Of a DNA stretch of 64,000 nucleotides, positions 45,840 through 55,600 are shown piece after piece. Positions within the stretch are counted from its first letter, which is position 1. Each line of letters opens with the position of its first letter. This stretch comes from Symsagittifera roscoffensis (lineage: Eukaryota; Xenacoelomorpha; Acoela; Convolutidae): positions 34,756,540 to 34,820,539 of the forward strand of contig NC_087063.1 of the NCBI RefSeq assembly GCF_963678635.1. The letters are read 5' to 3'. The notes beneath the pieces are model-generated. The model was not told the origin of the DNA. It worked only from the letters and a program-made list of their open reading frames with translations, and searched no databases. The position numbers and the translations under genes were made by a program.

Positions 45840-46175
45840 GATTAAAAGAAAAAAGTGAAGAGTACATTAGTCTTGATCCTGCTGGCTGCGCCACGATACC
45901 ATGTTTTTTTGTTACATCTAAGTCAAATAAAACTCAGGGTTAAAACATTTAAAAAAGAGCATTATCTTCATCGGAGAGAATGAACAAATCAAGGTCAAAT
46001 AAAAAGGACCAGTTAAAAATTTTAGCAAACTTTGAAAGTTGTAATTTTTTGTTCTTCATTTCAAAAGTCACTGGTTTGAGGTCTATCATGATGAGTGCTC
46101 AATGGTTTCAGGAATAAAAAATCAGCGGACTGCCCAAGAGCTACCACAAACTAGCCTGAGAAGAATTAACGCCTT
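45840..46175 (-). mobile_element. LTR-like repeat, unit 1
   Basis: It is collinear with 47261-47605 and 48790-49160. Shared blocks are catcggagagaatgaac, atca(a/g)ggtcaaataaaaagg, gaggtctatcatgatgag and tgctcaatggtt. Orientation is inferred from the adjacent primer-binding-like site, so the 5' end is on the right. It is the most diverged of the three. Exact termini could not be fixed. Confidence 0.55.
45875..45893 (-). other. Primer-binding-like site (tRNA-Ser type)
   Basis: The minus strand reads tggcgcagccagcaggatc, starting with the TGG expected opposite a tRNA CCA end. Sequence matches the 3' acceptor and T-stem pattern of tRNA-Ser as I remember it. It lies next to the LTR-like stretch 45894-46175. 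Confidence 0.6.
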
Positions 46176-46589
46176 TTCATTTATCATCAACCAAAAGGGG
46201 TTATCCGTTACTAGGCGCTTCATCAAAATTTGCTTTGCTGCGGAATATCAATTGAGGATATTTTTTATTAGTAAGCAGTAGTGAAATGGAGGTGAATTTT
46301 AAAACTTGAATCTTAAATCTCCAAAAGTTTTTTTTTCAAATGAAAAGTTTTTGTAAATAAACACTCGCATGTACCATAGTGACAAATTTTTATCATGATT
46401 GTAACAAAAAAAAACAATTTTTGCTCTTATTTATGTGAGTGAGAAGAATTTTTTAAGCCGTTAAGCTGTATTTCCAAAAAAAAATCCATGAAAATTCAGT
46501 TTAATTGATTCTTGGAGAATAATTCAGAACAAACTCTAGTTTATACAACTCAAAATATTATTCTTTATTGCAATTTCCTGCATTATCAA

Positions 46590-47060
46590 CCACAGTACAT
46601 TTAAAAACAAGAATTACCGGCTAACGTGCAACTTGCGCATAATACTCCAACGATAGTCCTAAAAAACGCAAAATTTTTTTCATTCAATTTAGTGCCGTTT
46701 TTTCTGCATGGTGTGATAAAAGTATCTGACGTAAAAAAATACTATTGGCGCATGTCCGATAGTAGTAGTAAAACGAGCAAACTTAATAACAGTTTTTGAA
46801 GAAATATGACTAAAAAAACAAAAATCTTTTTAAAAATTTTAAAATATCACATTTTTGGTTTTGGTTTTTTTTGCAGACACTTTTGGAATTTTTGAAAAAT
46901 TTTGATTTCAAAATGGCTTCCAAAAACTAATTATATTGAGTAAAACTAAAATTAAGCTGAAATAAATATTTGTAAACGGCCTAAATTAAGCATAAACATG
47001 CATGCTTGCTCGCTTTACTCGCTTAAAATAAAACAGAAGATCAAAAAATTCAAACCGGTT
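46590..47060 (+). repeat. Repeat family S, copy within tandem unit
   Basis: It contains caagaattaccggctaacgt, tctgcatggtgtgataaaag, attgagtaaaactaaaatta, and tgctcgctttactcgctt. The same order occurs at 48130-48620 and, inverted, at 50500-51260. It is linked to an LTR-like piece in each 1.5-kb unit. Confidence 0.6.
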
Positions 47061-47079
47061 GTTCTCGACACCCGAAAAT

Positions 47080-47233
47080 TTTTGAAAGATTTTCAATATC
47101 TACATTATTTTCTGCTCACCGCTAGCTGAAAGAGATCACTCCAATTTCCCACGGAATGGGTCGATTCACTGTATGATTCTGCAACAGTTGAGGTATTCCT
47201 CTCTTGTTTGATTCGATTCTGCTGGCTGCGCCA
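47080..47233 (-). pseudogene. Decayed Ty3/Gypsy-type gag start, unit 2
   Basis: Directly after a primer-binding-like site (47215-47233, tggcgcagccagcagaatc) the minus strand encodes QNHTVNRPIPWE, then after a one-base shift WSDLFQLAV, then a VDIENL-like end. A W..W/F pattern around residues PIPW..WSDLF is typical of the gag N-terminal region in Ty3/Gypsy retrotransposons. The frameshift and a stop make it inactive. No protease, reverse transcriptase or integrase follows. Confidence 0.6.
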
Positions 47234-47260
47234 TGTCAAAACGTTTCATTGTAGCAGCTA

Positions 47261-47605
47261 ATAAAAAAAGTAAGAGTGAAATAGTCTCCGAGTAAAATTT
47301 TTTTTAAAAAATGAAAGAACATTTTTCCATCGGAGAGAATGATTATATCAGGGTCAAACAAGAAGGACAGGTTAAAGTAACTACGATAGATTGAATAAAT
47401 GAAACAGTGAATAACAACAGTTTCAAATATATAGAAAAAGTTTAATAAAGAAAACCGATTGAATCTGAATTTTTATGTTTCTCGTTTTTTGTATTTTATT
47501 CTAAACGCCAGAGGTTTGATGTCCATCATGATGAGAGCTCGATGATTGCGAGAATGAGAAAACATTGCACTGCACAGGAAAAACCACTAAAGTGGCCTGG
47601 TGCAA
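47261..47605 (-). mobile_element. LTR-like repeat, unit 2
   Basis: It contains ttccatcggagagaatgatt, atcagggtcaaacaagaagg, tacgatagattgaataaatg and gatgtccatcatgatgag. It starts 28 bp from the primer-binding-like site at 47215-47233, in the order expected for a minus-strand element. Its left edge coincides with the left breakpoint of the 8.45-kb segmental duplication. Confidence 0.6.
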
Positions 47606-48129
47606 AATTCACATGAGCTGAACTGCGGAAATAATTCCTAATAAATGTGGATATTTTTTATTAGGCACCATTGGTTAAATTGGGAGGGGGGTTAGCCAAA
47701 CAGATCCAAATATGATGTTTTTAAAAAAGCAGCTACTATTCGTATGCAAATACTTCGAAAGCAGTTTCTTTGTTTTAGGAAAAGTCTTAAAACTTGAACC
47801 TGAAATCCCCATTAAACTTTTTTATGTATAAGCACTCGCATATACTCAAGTGAGAGACTATATACCAAAAAAAAACTAATTTTTTCTCTAATCACTGAAA
47901 GTGAGAAGGAACTGTGCAATGCATTGAGCTGTTTTCCTGAAAAAAAAACTGTAACTTTTCTGTTTCAAGGTTTTTTCTAGATTTTTATAGATTAAAGTGT
48001 TATTCAATGCCAAAAATTTCCTGAATCCATCGAGCTGTTTTCCTAAAAAAAACTTTAACTTTTCTTCTGATTCAAGGTTTTCTTCTAGATTTTTTTTAGA
48101 ACAGAGTGTTATTCAACGCCAAAAATTTC

Positions 48130-48620
48130 CTGCATTATCAACCAAAATACATTCCAATACCAAGCAACCATGAAAAAAATGATAGCCAGTTATTGTGAAA
48201 GTAGCACATCATGCTGCAACCGTAGTCTCAAAAAACACCCATTTTTTTCTTCAAATTATTAGTAATGTTTTTTCCGTGGTGTGATAAAACGATCTGAAAA
48301 AACGACAACTTAGAATTTAGGCATTTTCGACACTCATTGGCATCCTAGGCATACTTAAAAACAGTTTTCGAAAAAAATGACTAGAAAAAACATGCACAAA
48401 GCATTAAACATTTTTTAAAAATCTAAACCTTTTTCTGACTTTTTTGCAGACATTTTTTGAGTTTTTGAGATTTTTGATTCTCAAAATGGCGTTAATAAGA
48501 TCCAAAAACTAATTATATTGAGTAAAACTAAAATTAAGCCGAAATAGTTTGTTTTGAAGAGCCTAAAGTAAGCATGAATAAGCATGCTGTCTCGCTTTAC
48601 TTGCTCGAAATAAGAAATTT
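48130..48620 (+). repeat. Repeat family S, copy in second 1.5-kb unit
   Basis: It has atagccagttattgtgaaag, ccgtggtgtgataaaacgat, attgagtaaaactaaaatta and tgtctcgctttacttgctcg, about 1.52 kb to the right of the copy at 46590. It is duplicated again at 56584-57074. Confidence 0.6.
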
Positions 48621-48639
48621 CAATCGGTTTTTGTCTGAC

Positions 48640-48761
48640 TTGTTTTTGTTAGATAAAAAACATCACTCCACTCTTCCCATAGAATCGGTTCATCCACTGT
48701 GTGATTCTGCCAAAATGGAGGTTTGTCTTTCACGTTTGATTCGATTCTGCCGGCTGCGCCA
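48640..48761 (-). pseudogene. Gag-like start, unit 3
   Basis: The minus strand begins with primer-binding-like tggcgcagccggcagaat (48744-48761) and stays open through PPFWQNHTVDEPILWEEWSD and VFYLTKTS. This is the least damaged of the three gag starts, but it ends within about 50 residues, so no full gag is present. It recurs at 57094-57215 in duplication copy B. Confidence 0.6.
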
Positions 48762-48789
48762 TGATAAAAATATTTTTGTTAGAGCTAAT

Positions 48790-49160
48790 TCTACTTATTT
48801 ACGATTAAAAAAATAAAAAATAAGAGGGAGTTAAATTCAAAGTTTAAATCCTACGAACGAAAAAACATTCTCTCCGTCGGAGCGAATGAACATATCAGGG
48901 TCAGATAAGAAGGACCGGTTAAAGTAATTAAGAAAGATTGAAAATAAAAACAGTGAACCACAGCACTTTCAAATATATAGAAAAAATATTGAGGAACACA
49001 GCTGATTCAATCTACACTTTGATTTTTGTAATTGTTGCTCTTCATTCCAAAAGCCAGTGGCATGAGGTCTATCATGATGACTGCTCAATGGTTGCGAGTA
49101 TGAAAAAACAGCGCGCTGCCCAGGAGTAACCACAAATGCGCCCTAAGGTCCTAACTTAGC
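48790..49160 (-). mobile_element. LTR-like repeat, unit 3
   Basis: It contains ctctccgtcggagcgaatga, atcagggtcagataagaagg, gaggtctatcatgatgactg and tgctcaatggttgcg. It lies 29 bp from the primer-binding-like site at 48744-48761. Copy B counterpart: 57244-57614. Confidence 0.6.
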
Positions 49161-50490
49161 AGTTTAGCTGTGGTACACTGAGAAGAACTGGGGCCTCTTC
49201 AACTATCATCCACCAATATGGGTTAACCGTTACTAGAAGCAAAATCAACATATGCTAAATTGCGGAAGTAACTCTTAATAGATGTGGATTTTTTCCATAA
49301 GGCACCATTGGTGAAATGGATTGGGGGAGGGGGGGTGGGTTAGCTTAACAGATCTAAAAATGATGTTCTTAAAAAAGCAGCTACTATTCGTATGCGAATA
49401 CTTTGAAAGCATTTTTTTTTGTTTTAGGAACAGTCTTAGAACTTGAGCCTGAAATCTCAGTAGTTTAACAGATCCAAAAAAATGTGAGTCTCAAAAAAAC
49501 ACTGCTATTTGTATGCGAATACCTCAATAAACGTTTTTTTTTCTTTTTAGGAAATGTTTTAAAACTAGAATATTAAATCTCTATTATATTTTTCATAATA
49601 AGCATTCGCATATACCCAAGTGAGAGACTGCTTACCAAAAAGAACTAAACAACTAAATTGTGCTCCAATCATTGAAGGTGAGAAGGATCTTTGCAATCCG
49701 TTGAGCTGTTTTCCTAAAAAAGCCCCTAAATTTCTGTGCAAATGTTTGCTTTTACATTATTTTAGAACAGCTTCTATGTTTTTCAACGCCAAAATATTAC
49801 TCTTATTTACAAATTGCATTATCAACTAAAATACAATCAACAAAAAAAAACAATTTTCTTTTGTATTTGGTTTGTACAGATGACTCGAACCTGTAAGTTA
49901 AGGGCTTTTTGCACTGCAAGATGCTATTTTTGTATCACTTGAAGAAATTAAATCAAACTGCCATTCACAATATCTCTTTTTTTATCTCTAATAGTTTGCA
50001 TTAATTTTTAGCACTCTATGCATTTAATTTGCAGACGAAGCCAAAAATAAATAAGGAAGTGAAGTCGAAAGACATGATTAAATATTTTTTATTGAAACAT
50101 TTTCAGACTATGATTTTTTGCTTGTCATTGGATTTCTTATACAATAAACAAAAAGCCAGATTTTTGTGTAGATAAATTTTGTCTCCGGCTAACGTTCGAA
50201 AGGCAGGCGAAGATATGTCTGCCAATTTTAGAAGCAAGGCAGCAAAGTTATGTTTTCTGTAAGTAAACCGAAAATGGCTTCGTGATACTACTTTTTAGGT
50301 AAAGTCTTGGCAGTTTTGTTGAAATATCATACAGAACAACTAATGAGCTTTGTGACTTTTTGTAGTTGTAGTTTCTTCTATTTTTTTTAAATTTGAGGCT
50401 AGGCTTTTCTTCTTTTTTTCTGCAAACTTGCAATGTTATGCTTGTCTAATTGACTCCATTTTGGTGTTCATAGATGTTTTCTTGTCGCCA
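49161..50490. other. Non-coding A/T-rich part of duplication copy A
   Basis: This holds internally repeated short blocks (gcagctactattcgtatgcg near 49377 and ctgctatttgtatgcgaata near 49503; tgagctgttttcctaaaaaa also near 48030) that recur in the 47.7-48.1 kb part of the previous unit. No gene is supportable. Confidence 0.45.
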
Positions 50491-50499
50491 TACTCCTAT

Positions 50500-51260
50500 T
50501 TTCCTCTCAGCAACTTTTTATTCCGACCATTGAAAATGGGGAGGAACTTTGTATTCGGGTGTTTTTGTTTTTTTTCCACGCAAAATTAGGTACCACAAAT
50601 ATTGATCGGACTGGGTTGAGTGATATATAATATTGAGGCCCTTTCAGTCGTGATTCGAACCACAATTTAAAAAATTCCAAAAACTTTTCCCAGCGTCGAG
50701 AAAAAGCGGTTTGATTTTTTTGTCTTAATTAGAGCGAATAAAGCAAGCGAGCTGCTACCACAAACAATCAGCGGACTGGGTTGACTGATATATCATATAA
50801 AAGCCCTTACAATCGTAATTCGTGAGTAAAAAAAAATCGGTTTGAAATTGTTGATTTTTTTGTCTAATTTCTAGGGAGTTAGCTGGCTTACATTAACTTA
50901 TTTATGCTTAATTTAAGCCTTGGAAATTTAGTTTTACTCAAATAAAGTTAGATTTTGGAGTTTTAGCTTCATCTTGGGCAAAAAATTTTGATATTTTGTT
51001 TTGAAAAATTTTAAAATTCCCTTTGATTTTTTTGTTTTTCTCGTTTCTCTTCACAACTTGTTTTCCAATATGCATATTTTACAAAGACTGACGGAAATGC
51101 ATAAACTTTGTTTTTTCGCTCACATTACTTTATCACAGCAAGCCAAAAAAACAACAGTTTAAAAAATACTTTTGTTGTAATTTTTTCAAGACTGGTCGGA
51201 ACATTCTGTGCTACTTGCTATCTTTGTTCAAATTTTGTAACCGGCTATCTTTGTTCAAAT
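50500..51260 (-). repeat. Repeat family S, longest copy, inverted
   Basis: On the minus strand it begins near the complement of ctatctttgttcaaattttg, passes a tttatcacagcaagcc-type block and a ttactcaaataaag block, and ends with the complement of ggaggaactttgtattcggg. It shows the order of the shorter forward copies. Copy B counterpart: about 59160-59925. Confidence 0.6.
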
Positions 51261-52769
51261 TTTGAATTTATCTATTTTAAAACCCCTCCACCCCTCCACT
51301 TTGCGCAATAATTTCTATGGATTTATTAAATGCTTGTTTCATTACGAATTGATTTCGGTTTCATGGCTTTCATCTCCATTCTGGCTCCCTTGTTTTTTTT
51401 GCCAAACTAACGGAATTTCTTTTATTTGAGAACTGAATTATTGCTCTGGAGTTGTTCACGCTGAAGTATACGTCCTCATACAATTTATTCATATTCAGAA
51501 CTGGCAAAAAAAGTTAGAAAAAGACTGAGTCGTATTTTTGTGGCGGTTACGCTTTAGTTATTATGAAGCTAACATTTTTTGAAGTTTGATGTAATCTCAA
51601 ATTTGATAATCACAAAATACTTTCAGACTTAAAAAAGCCGTTTTTCAAGTTTTATTTTACTTTGCCAAATAAATGTTTAAATCAACCCTTTAAAGCAAGC
51701 AATAATTTTTTATCAGATAAGAAAAGGTCGTTCCAGTATCATAACTTTCTTATACTAAGTTTTTGAAAATTAACTCAAATTTTAATCTTTAAATGAATTT
51801 GTGCACTGTGTTGAGAATTTGTCCTTAGTGACCTTCAGAGTTCATAATTTGTTTCTTTTTCAAATTCCTAGAGAAATTTAATAAATTCATATTTTAAAAA
51901 CTCTTCATGAACTGGCAGAATGTGATCATTTTTAATTCAGAAGGTATGAGAATTTTTATTTGGCTTGTGTAAAAATTAATCACATCATGATTTCGCTATC
52001 AATTTGCTCCAGAGAGATATTCATCATTCAGGGTAACCATATTATTTTATTTAGAGCTCAATCAAATTTTCCTCTTTTTTTTCAGAAAAATTGAGACAAC
52101 TAAACAACGCTCAAAACATTCAGCGCTTCGTCCTCATACTAAAATTCTTGGTTACCGCAAATTGAGGTCCATGACTTAATTAAAAACTTTCAAAGTTGCC
52201 CCAATGTTAGTTTCTGGACCAAAAGTTCGTAGTTTGTGCAGGTTTTTCTAGTAGCGGATAAAGTCTTAAAGAATCATTTTTTGGTCTTGATGGTGTTAAA
52301 TTAAATCATTAGGGTATAAAATTTTCTCGCATTAGTCTAAAAATTAGTGGAGGCATTTAGAGGCGATAATCTGAAAATAAATCGAGTTATACTGGAAATG
52401 CGTCTCGATAGCCAGGGCATAGTCTAGACAGTCTGGATATAAATTTCTGACCTCAAATCAAAGTCTGAGAAACAATTATTGGCTGTGTTAATTTATTGAA
52501 GCCTATTTATAATGACTTTTAATGTGACTTCCTCTTTCCCCTCACATTTCAAAAAAACCATTTCTGTAAAAATTTTACATGTTGTTATGCTGAAAGCGTG
52601 ATACTACGATAAAACTTATCATAAAAAATTTGTTCACAATAATGAATTTAATCACCATGAAAATTTTAATTACGTTGAGACAAGTTAAAATAGCTTTTCA
52701 AAGCTGAAACTTAAATGTGAAGTAAAAGTGGAAAAGATACTTAAGTGTTCCTAAAATTTAACAAAACTT

Positions 52770-53245
52770 CTCGTACCAGGGCGAAGCCTTGAATGTTCCG
52801 ACTGCCTTCTAAGGTCTATAGAGCAGTATTAACATGAAAAAATTAAATGCTAATTTAAAAAATGTTTTTTTTTATTGTGAGATTTGTTGTAAAAAAATCA
52901 TCCCCCACACGCCATTTAAAGTACGCAGTGACAAATTTGCTCCTTGCAACACATCAATTATGGCAAATAAGCTTCCTTCAACCAATTTGGAACAATTTTT
53001 GAGACATATTAAATCTCTGCTCACGTATATTAGCGGAAAATATATCGCGCGTTATTTGTCCCAAATTGGCCAAAATTTCATTATTCAAACACCCATAACT
53101 TAACAAAAAATGATCACAGGTGAGATATCTTTTCATATTCAAGCTCAAGGCAACAATACTCTTTGAATGATACAAAAAATTCCCGTCAAAACTCGAAATT
53201 TGTCTGACCCCGAGCACAAATATTCTGTTACTTTAATTTCAAAAG
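52770..53245 (-). repeat. Repeat family R, inverted tandem member 1
   Basis: Read on the plus strand it starts ccagggcgaagccttgaatg and ttccgactgcc, then runs through tccccc...acacgccatttaaagtac, tatcgcgcgttatttgtccc and aatgatcacaggtgagatat to a tctgaccccgagcacaaat end. These are complements, in reverse order, of the copy at 19335-19875. An 89-codon frame inside is a by-product of the repeat. Confidence 0.75.
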
Positions 53246-53700
53246 TCGTAACAAGACTGCTCACATCAGGGCGCAGCCCTGAATGTTCCGATTGCTTTTT
53301 TAGGTTTATAGAGCAGTAATAACTTAAAAAATGTAAAGTAATAGAATAAAATGAAATTTTTTTTGAAAAAGAAAATCAAATTTAAAAAAAAAAAATTTTC
53401 ATTTTGCTTTATTACATTAAGTTTTTTATTTTTTAGGAAAATCATCTCCTCACACGCGATATTAAGTACGAAAGAAAAGATTTTGCTCCTTGTAACAAAT
53501 CAGTTCTGGCAAATAAGCTCTTTCAATCAATTTGCCACAGTTTCGAAGACGGAATTAATCTCCGCTTACGCGTTAGTAGCGCGAAATATATCGCGCGTTA
53601 ATTGATTCAAATTGGCCAAAATGGAAATCTTTAAGCCACCATAACTTTACAGAAAATGGTCACAGGTGAACTGTTTTTTCAAATTTAAGCTCAGGACGAA
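53246..53700 (-). repeat. Repeat family R, inverted tandem member 2
   Basis: It directly follows member 1 head-to-tail: taacaagactgctcacatca, gggcgcagccctgaatgttc, then gcgcgttaattgattcaaat and ggtcacaggtgaactgtttt. The two members differ at many positions, so they are separate insertions or an old duplication. Confidence 0.75.
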
Positions 53701-54208
53701 TGAAGTAGAAGCAAAAGTTGCGCCGATCCCTATTAATTTTTCTTCGGTTGCGCCTGTCGCGGATAACCTTTCCTGGGGAGCGCTGGTCGCGGACATCTCG
53801 TTCTGCGCAGTCTGGAATTGCCGAATTTTAGTCGCGGCTGTATTTTTCCTTTCCCTCCACCTCGCACAAGCATCAAATTTATGGTGTAACGAGTGGTTTT
53901 ACAATGTTAATTATGAAGACCAAATATGTTTGCCGCGGCCTAATTAGTCCGTATGCCAATTTTCATAACAATCGAGTAATGTGAACAAAACTTTTATTTG
54001 TAAAATTTTGCAAGTGGGGATTTTAAAAAAGACTGTTAGACTCGACAGTCTGGAAATACCAAAAATCGGTCACAGTGGTCTGATAATAAAATCACAAACT
54101 CGGCCCGGGATGTCAGCATTACACTTTTCAATTGAACGTTCTCAAACTGGTTGCTACAGTGGGATTAATGTATTTGGATTCATGCGGTATTTGCACGTGT
54201 CTAATTAG
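53700..54208 (+). other. GC-richer, coding-like stretch upstream of the 201-residue frame
   Basis: A plus-strand frame reads VAPVADNLSWGALVADISFC and on to LWCNEWFYNVNYEDQICLPR with a stop at 53945. The same frame reopens after two stops with KIGHSGLIIKSQTRPGMSAL and stops at 54206. No family is recognised. It could be a decayed upstream part of the gene at 54252 or unrelated. The copy B counterpart (62390-62895) keeps the same stops. Confidence 0.35.
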
Positions 54209-54251
54209 TAATCAAGCTACTTGAGTTAACTATTGAATTCGATGAGTTTTT

Positions 54252-54857
54252 ATGGATACATGTTTGCTTTTGGAGCTTTCTCAGTTGTGCCAACAGATTC
54301 TGGATCAATCCACCGTAGGAAATGAAACTCAATATTCGAATTCGAAGTCCAAAAAACGCCGCAAGAGGGACAGAAAACATGTGCTTAAGTTGTACACATT
54401 AGCGAATCTTCTTTTGTGCGGTGTTGGACATAATTTCCAAATTGGTGGATGTCCTTCTCAAATGGACGCAGAAAGACTCTTGCTCATTATCGGCGATATT
54501 ATTGCATCAAATACCAACGCTATTATGGAATCGCTTTACAACGACATGATCAGAGGTCTTAAAAAATGTTCACTCTTTTCGAAAAGGAAACTTCGGAAAC
54601 GATTTCCGTACACTCTTTTTGTTCATGCGCCTCAAGCAGCCGATCGTAAACGAGGAAGCCTTGCATCTTTCGTGAACAAAGTACTGCTCGTGGATTACGT
54701 AATAATTTATCCCATTTCATTCGGCTGGGCCTCGGCTAAGAAAGAGTGCAGTAGAAAAACGCACAGGGTTATAAAAGACTCATTCTCGAAACGGGACACA
54801 ATTCTATCAATTATGGGAAATCACAAGGCACAAAGATCGGGAAACTCCTCGCGGTGA
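54252..54857 (+). CDS. Hypothetical 201-residue basic protein, copy A
   Basis: This is an uninterrupted intronless frame from ATG to TGA. An in-frame TGA lies 9 bases before the ATG, so this start is the earliest available. The protein is basic, with a cluster KSKKRRKRDRK (residues 32-42) that could be a nuclear-localisation or nucleic-acid-binding patch, a second basic run FSKRKLRKRF (109-118), and seven cysteines. A moderately hydrophobic stretch FVNKVLLVDYVIIYPISFGW lies at 140-159. Base composition is more balanced than its flanks. I recognise no domain. It sits in repeat-rich duplicated DNA, so it may be an orphan gene, a captured exon, or part of an unknown element. There is no sign of splicing or regulation. 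Confidence 0.5.
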   Translation: MDTCLLLELSQLCQQILDQSTVGNETQYSNSKSKKRRKRDRKHVLKLYTLANLLLCGVGHNFQIGGCPSQMDAERLLLIIGDIIASNTNAIMESLYNDMIRGLKKCSLFSKRKLRKRFPYTLFVHAPQAADRKRGSLASFVNKVLLVDYVIIYPISFGWASAKKECSRKTHRVIKDSFSKRDTILSIMGNHKAQRSGNSSR

Positions 54858-55429
54858 GCACAAAAAAAAACTTTTCACTACCCATCGCACAAAATCGTTC
54901 TTTTTTCTAGTAATATTTTTCTTCCATAATGAAACGAATTGTCCTACTTTTAATAAAGAGTCAACGTGCAAAGATAAAATAACTGTATTTTTTCCACTTG
55001 CTCACGCTCAGCTCATTTCTTTCCCAGGCATAAGAACCCGTGTAGCAGTGCTTATGTGATGTGTTGAAAAGAAAACAGAGCCACGCGTTTAGCTGAAAAG
55101 ATGACGCGACCAAGTAACCCCCTCCCCCACCTAAAAAATTATAGCTTGGGCTTGGTTTCAGTTTTGTTATTTGTGCTATGAAGGACATTGCTCGAAAAAT
55201 TTAAATCATACGAAATAGGTTTAAGATTGCTCGAATGCCAGTTTGATGATTGTGTGGAATCGAACGCCACAAAAGTAGTTTACGTAAATAAAATTAGTTT
55301 TGGAGCTTTTTATTGCAATTTTGGGAATCATGAACTTGAATTTTTGTTTGTTTTTCAAGTCACTTTTCTTCAAAAACTTTTGTCCAGTCTGCTTATTTTA
55401 CTATGAAGGTCGAATATACCTAAGTTCAA

Positions 55430-55600
55430 TCTTTTTGTTCAGATCCTTTTATCACACCACGCAGATAAAGAAACAACACTAATTTGAAAAAAAAATTTGG
55501 TATGTTTTTTAAGACTAAGGTCGGAACTTTGTGCTACTTGCACAGTTACCGGCTATCCTTGCTTTCATGTGAGTTTGACATATTTTAAGTTTCATTAAAG
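55430..55600 (-). repeat. Repeat family S, partial inverted copy
   Basis: The plus strand reads tccttttatcacaccacgca then aaggtcggaactttgtgcta and cttgcacagttaccggctat, the complement of the family S start. It lies just before the right end of copy A. Confidence 0.55.

Noticed and set aside
52834-53217. 89-codon plus-strand and 79-codon minus-strand frames, repeated in the second copy
   Set aside because: Both fall inside family R repeats and use repeat sequence shared with non-coding copies elsewhere.
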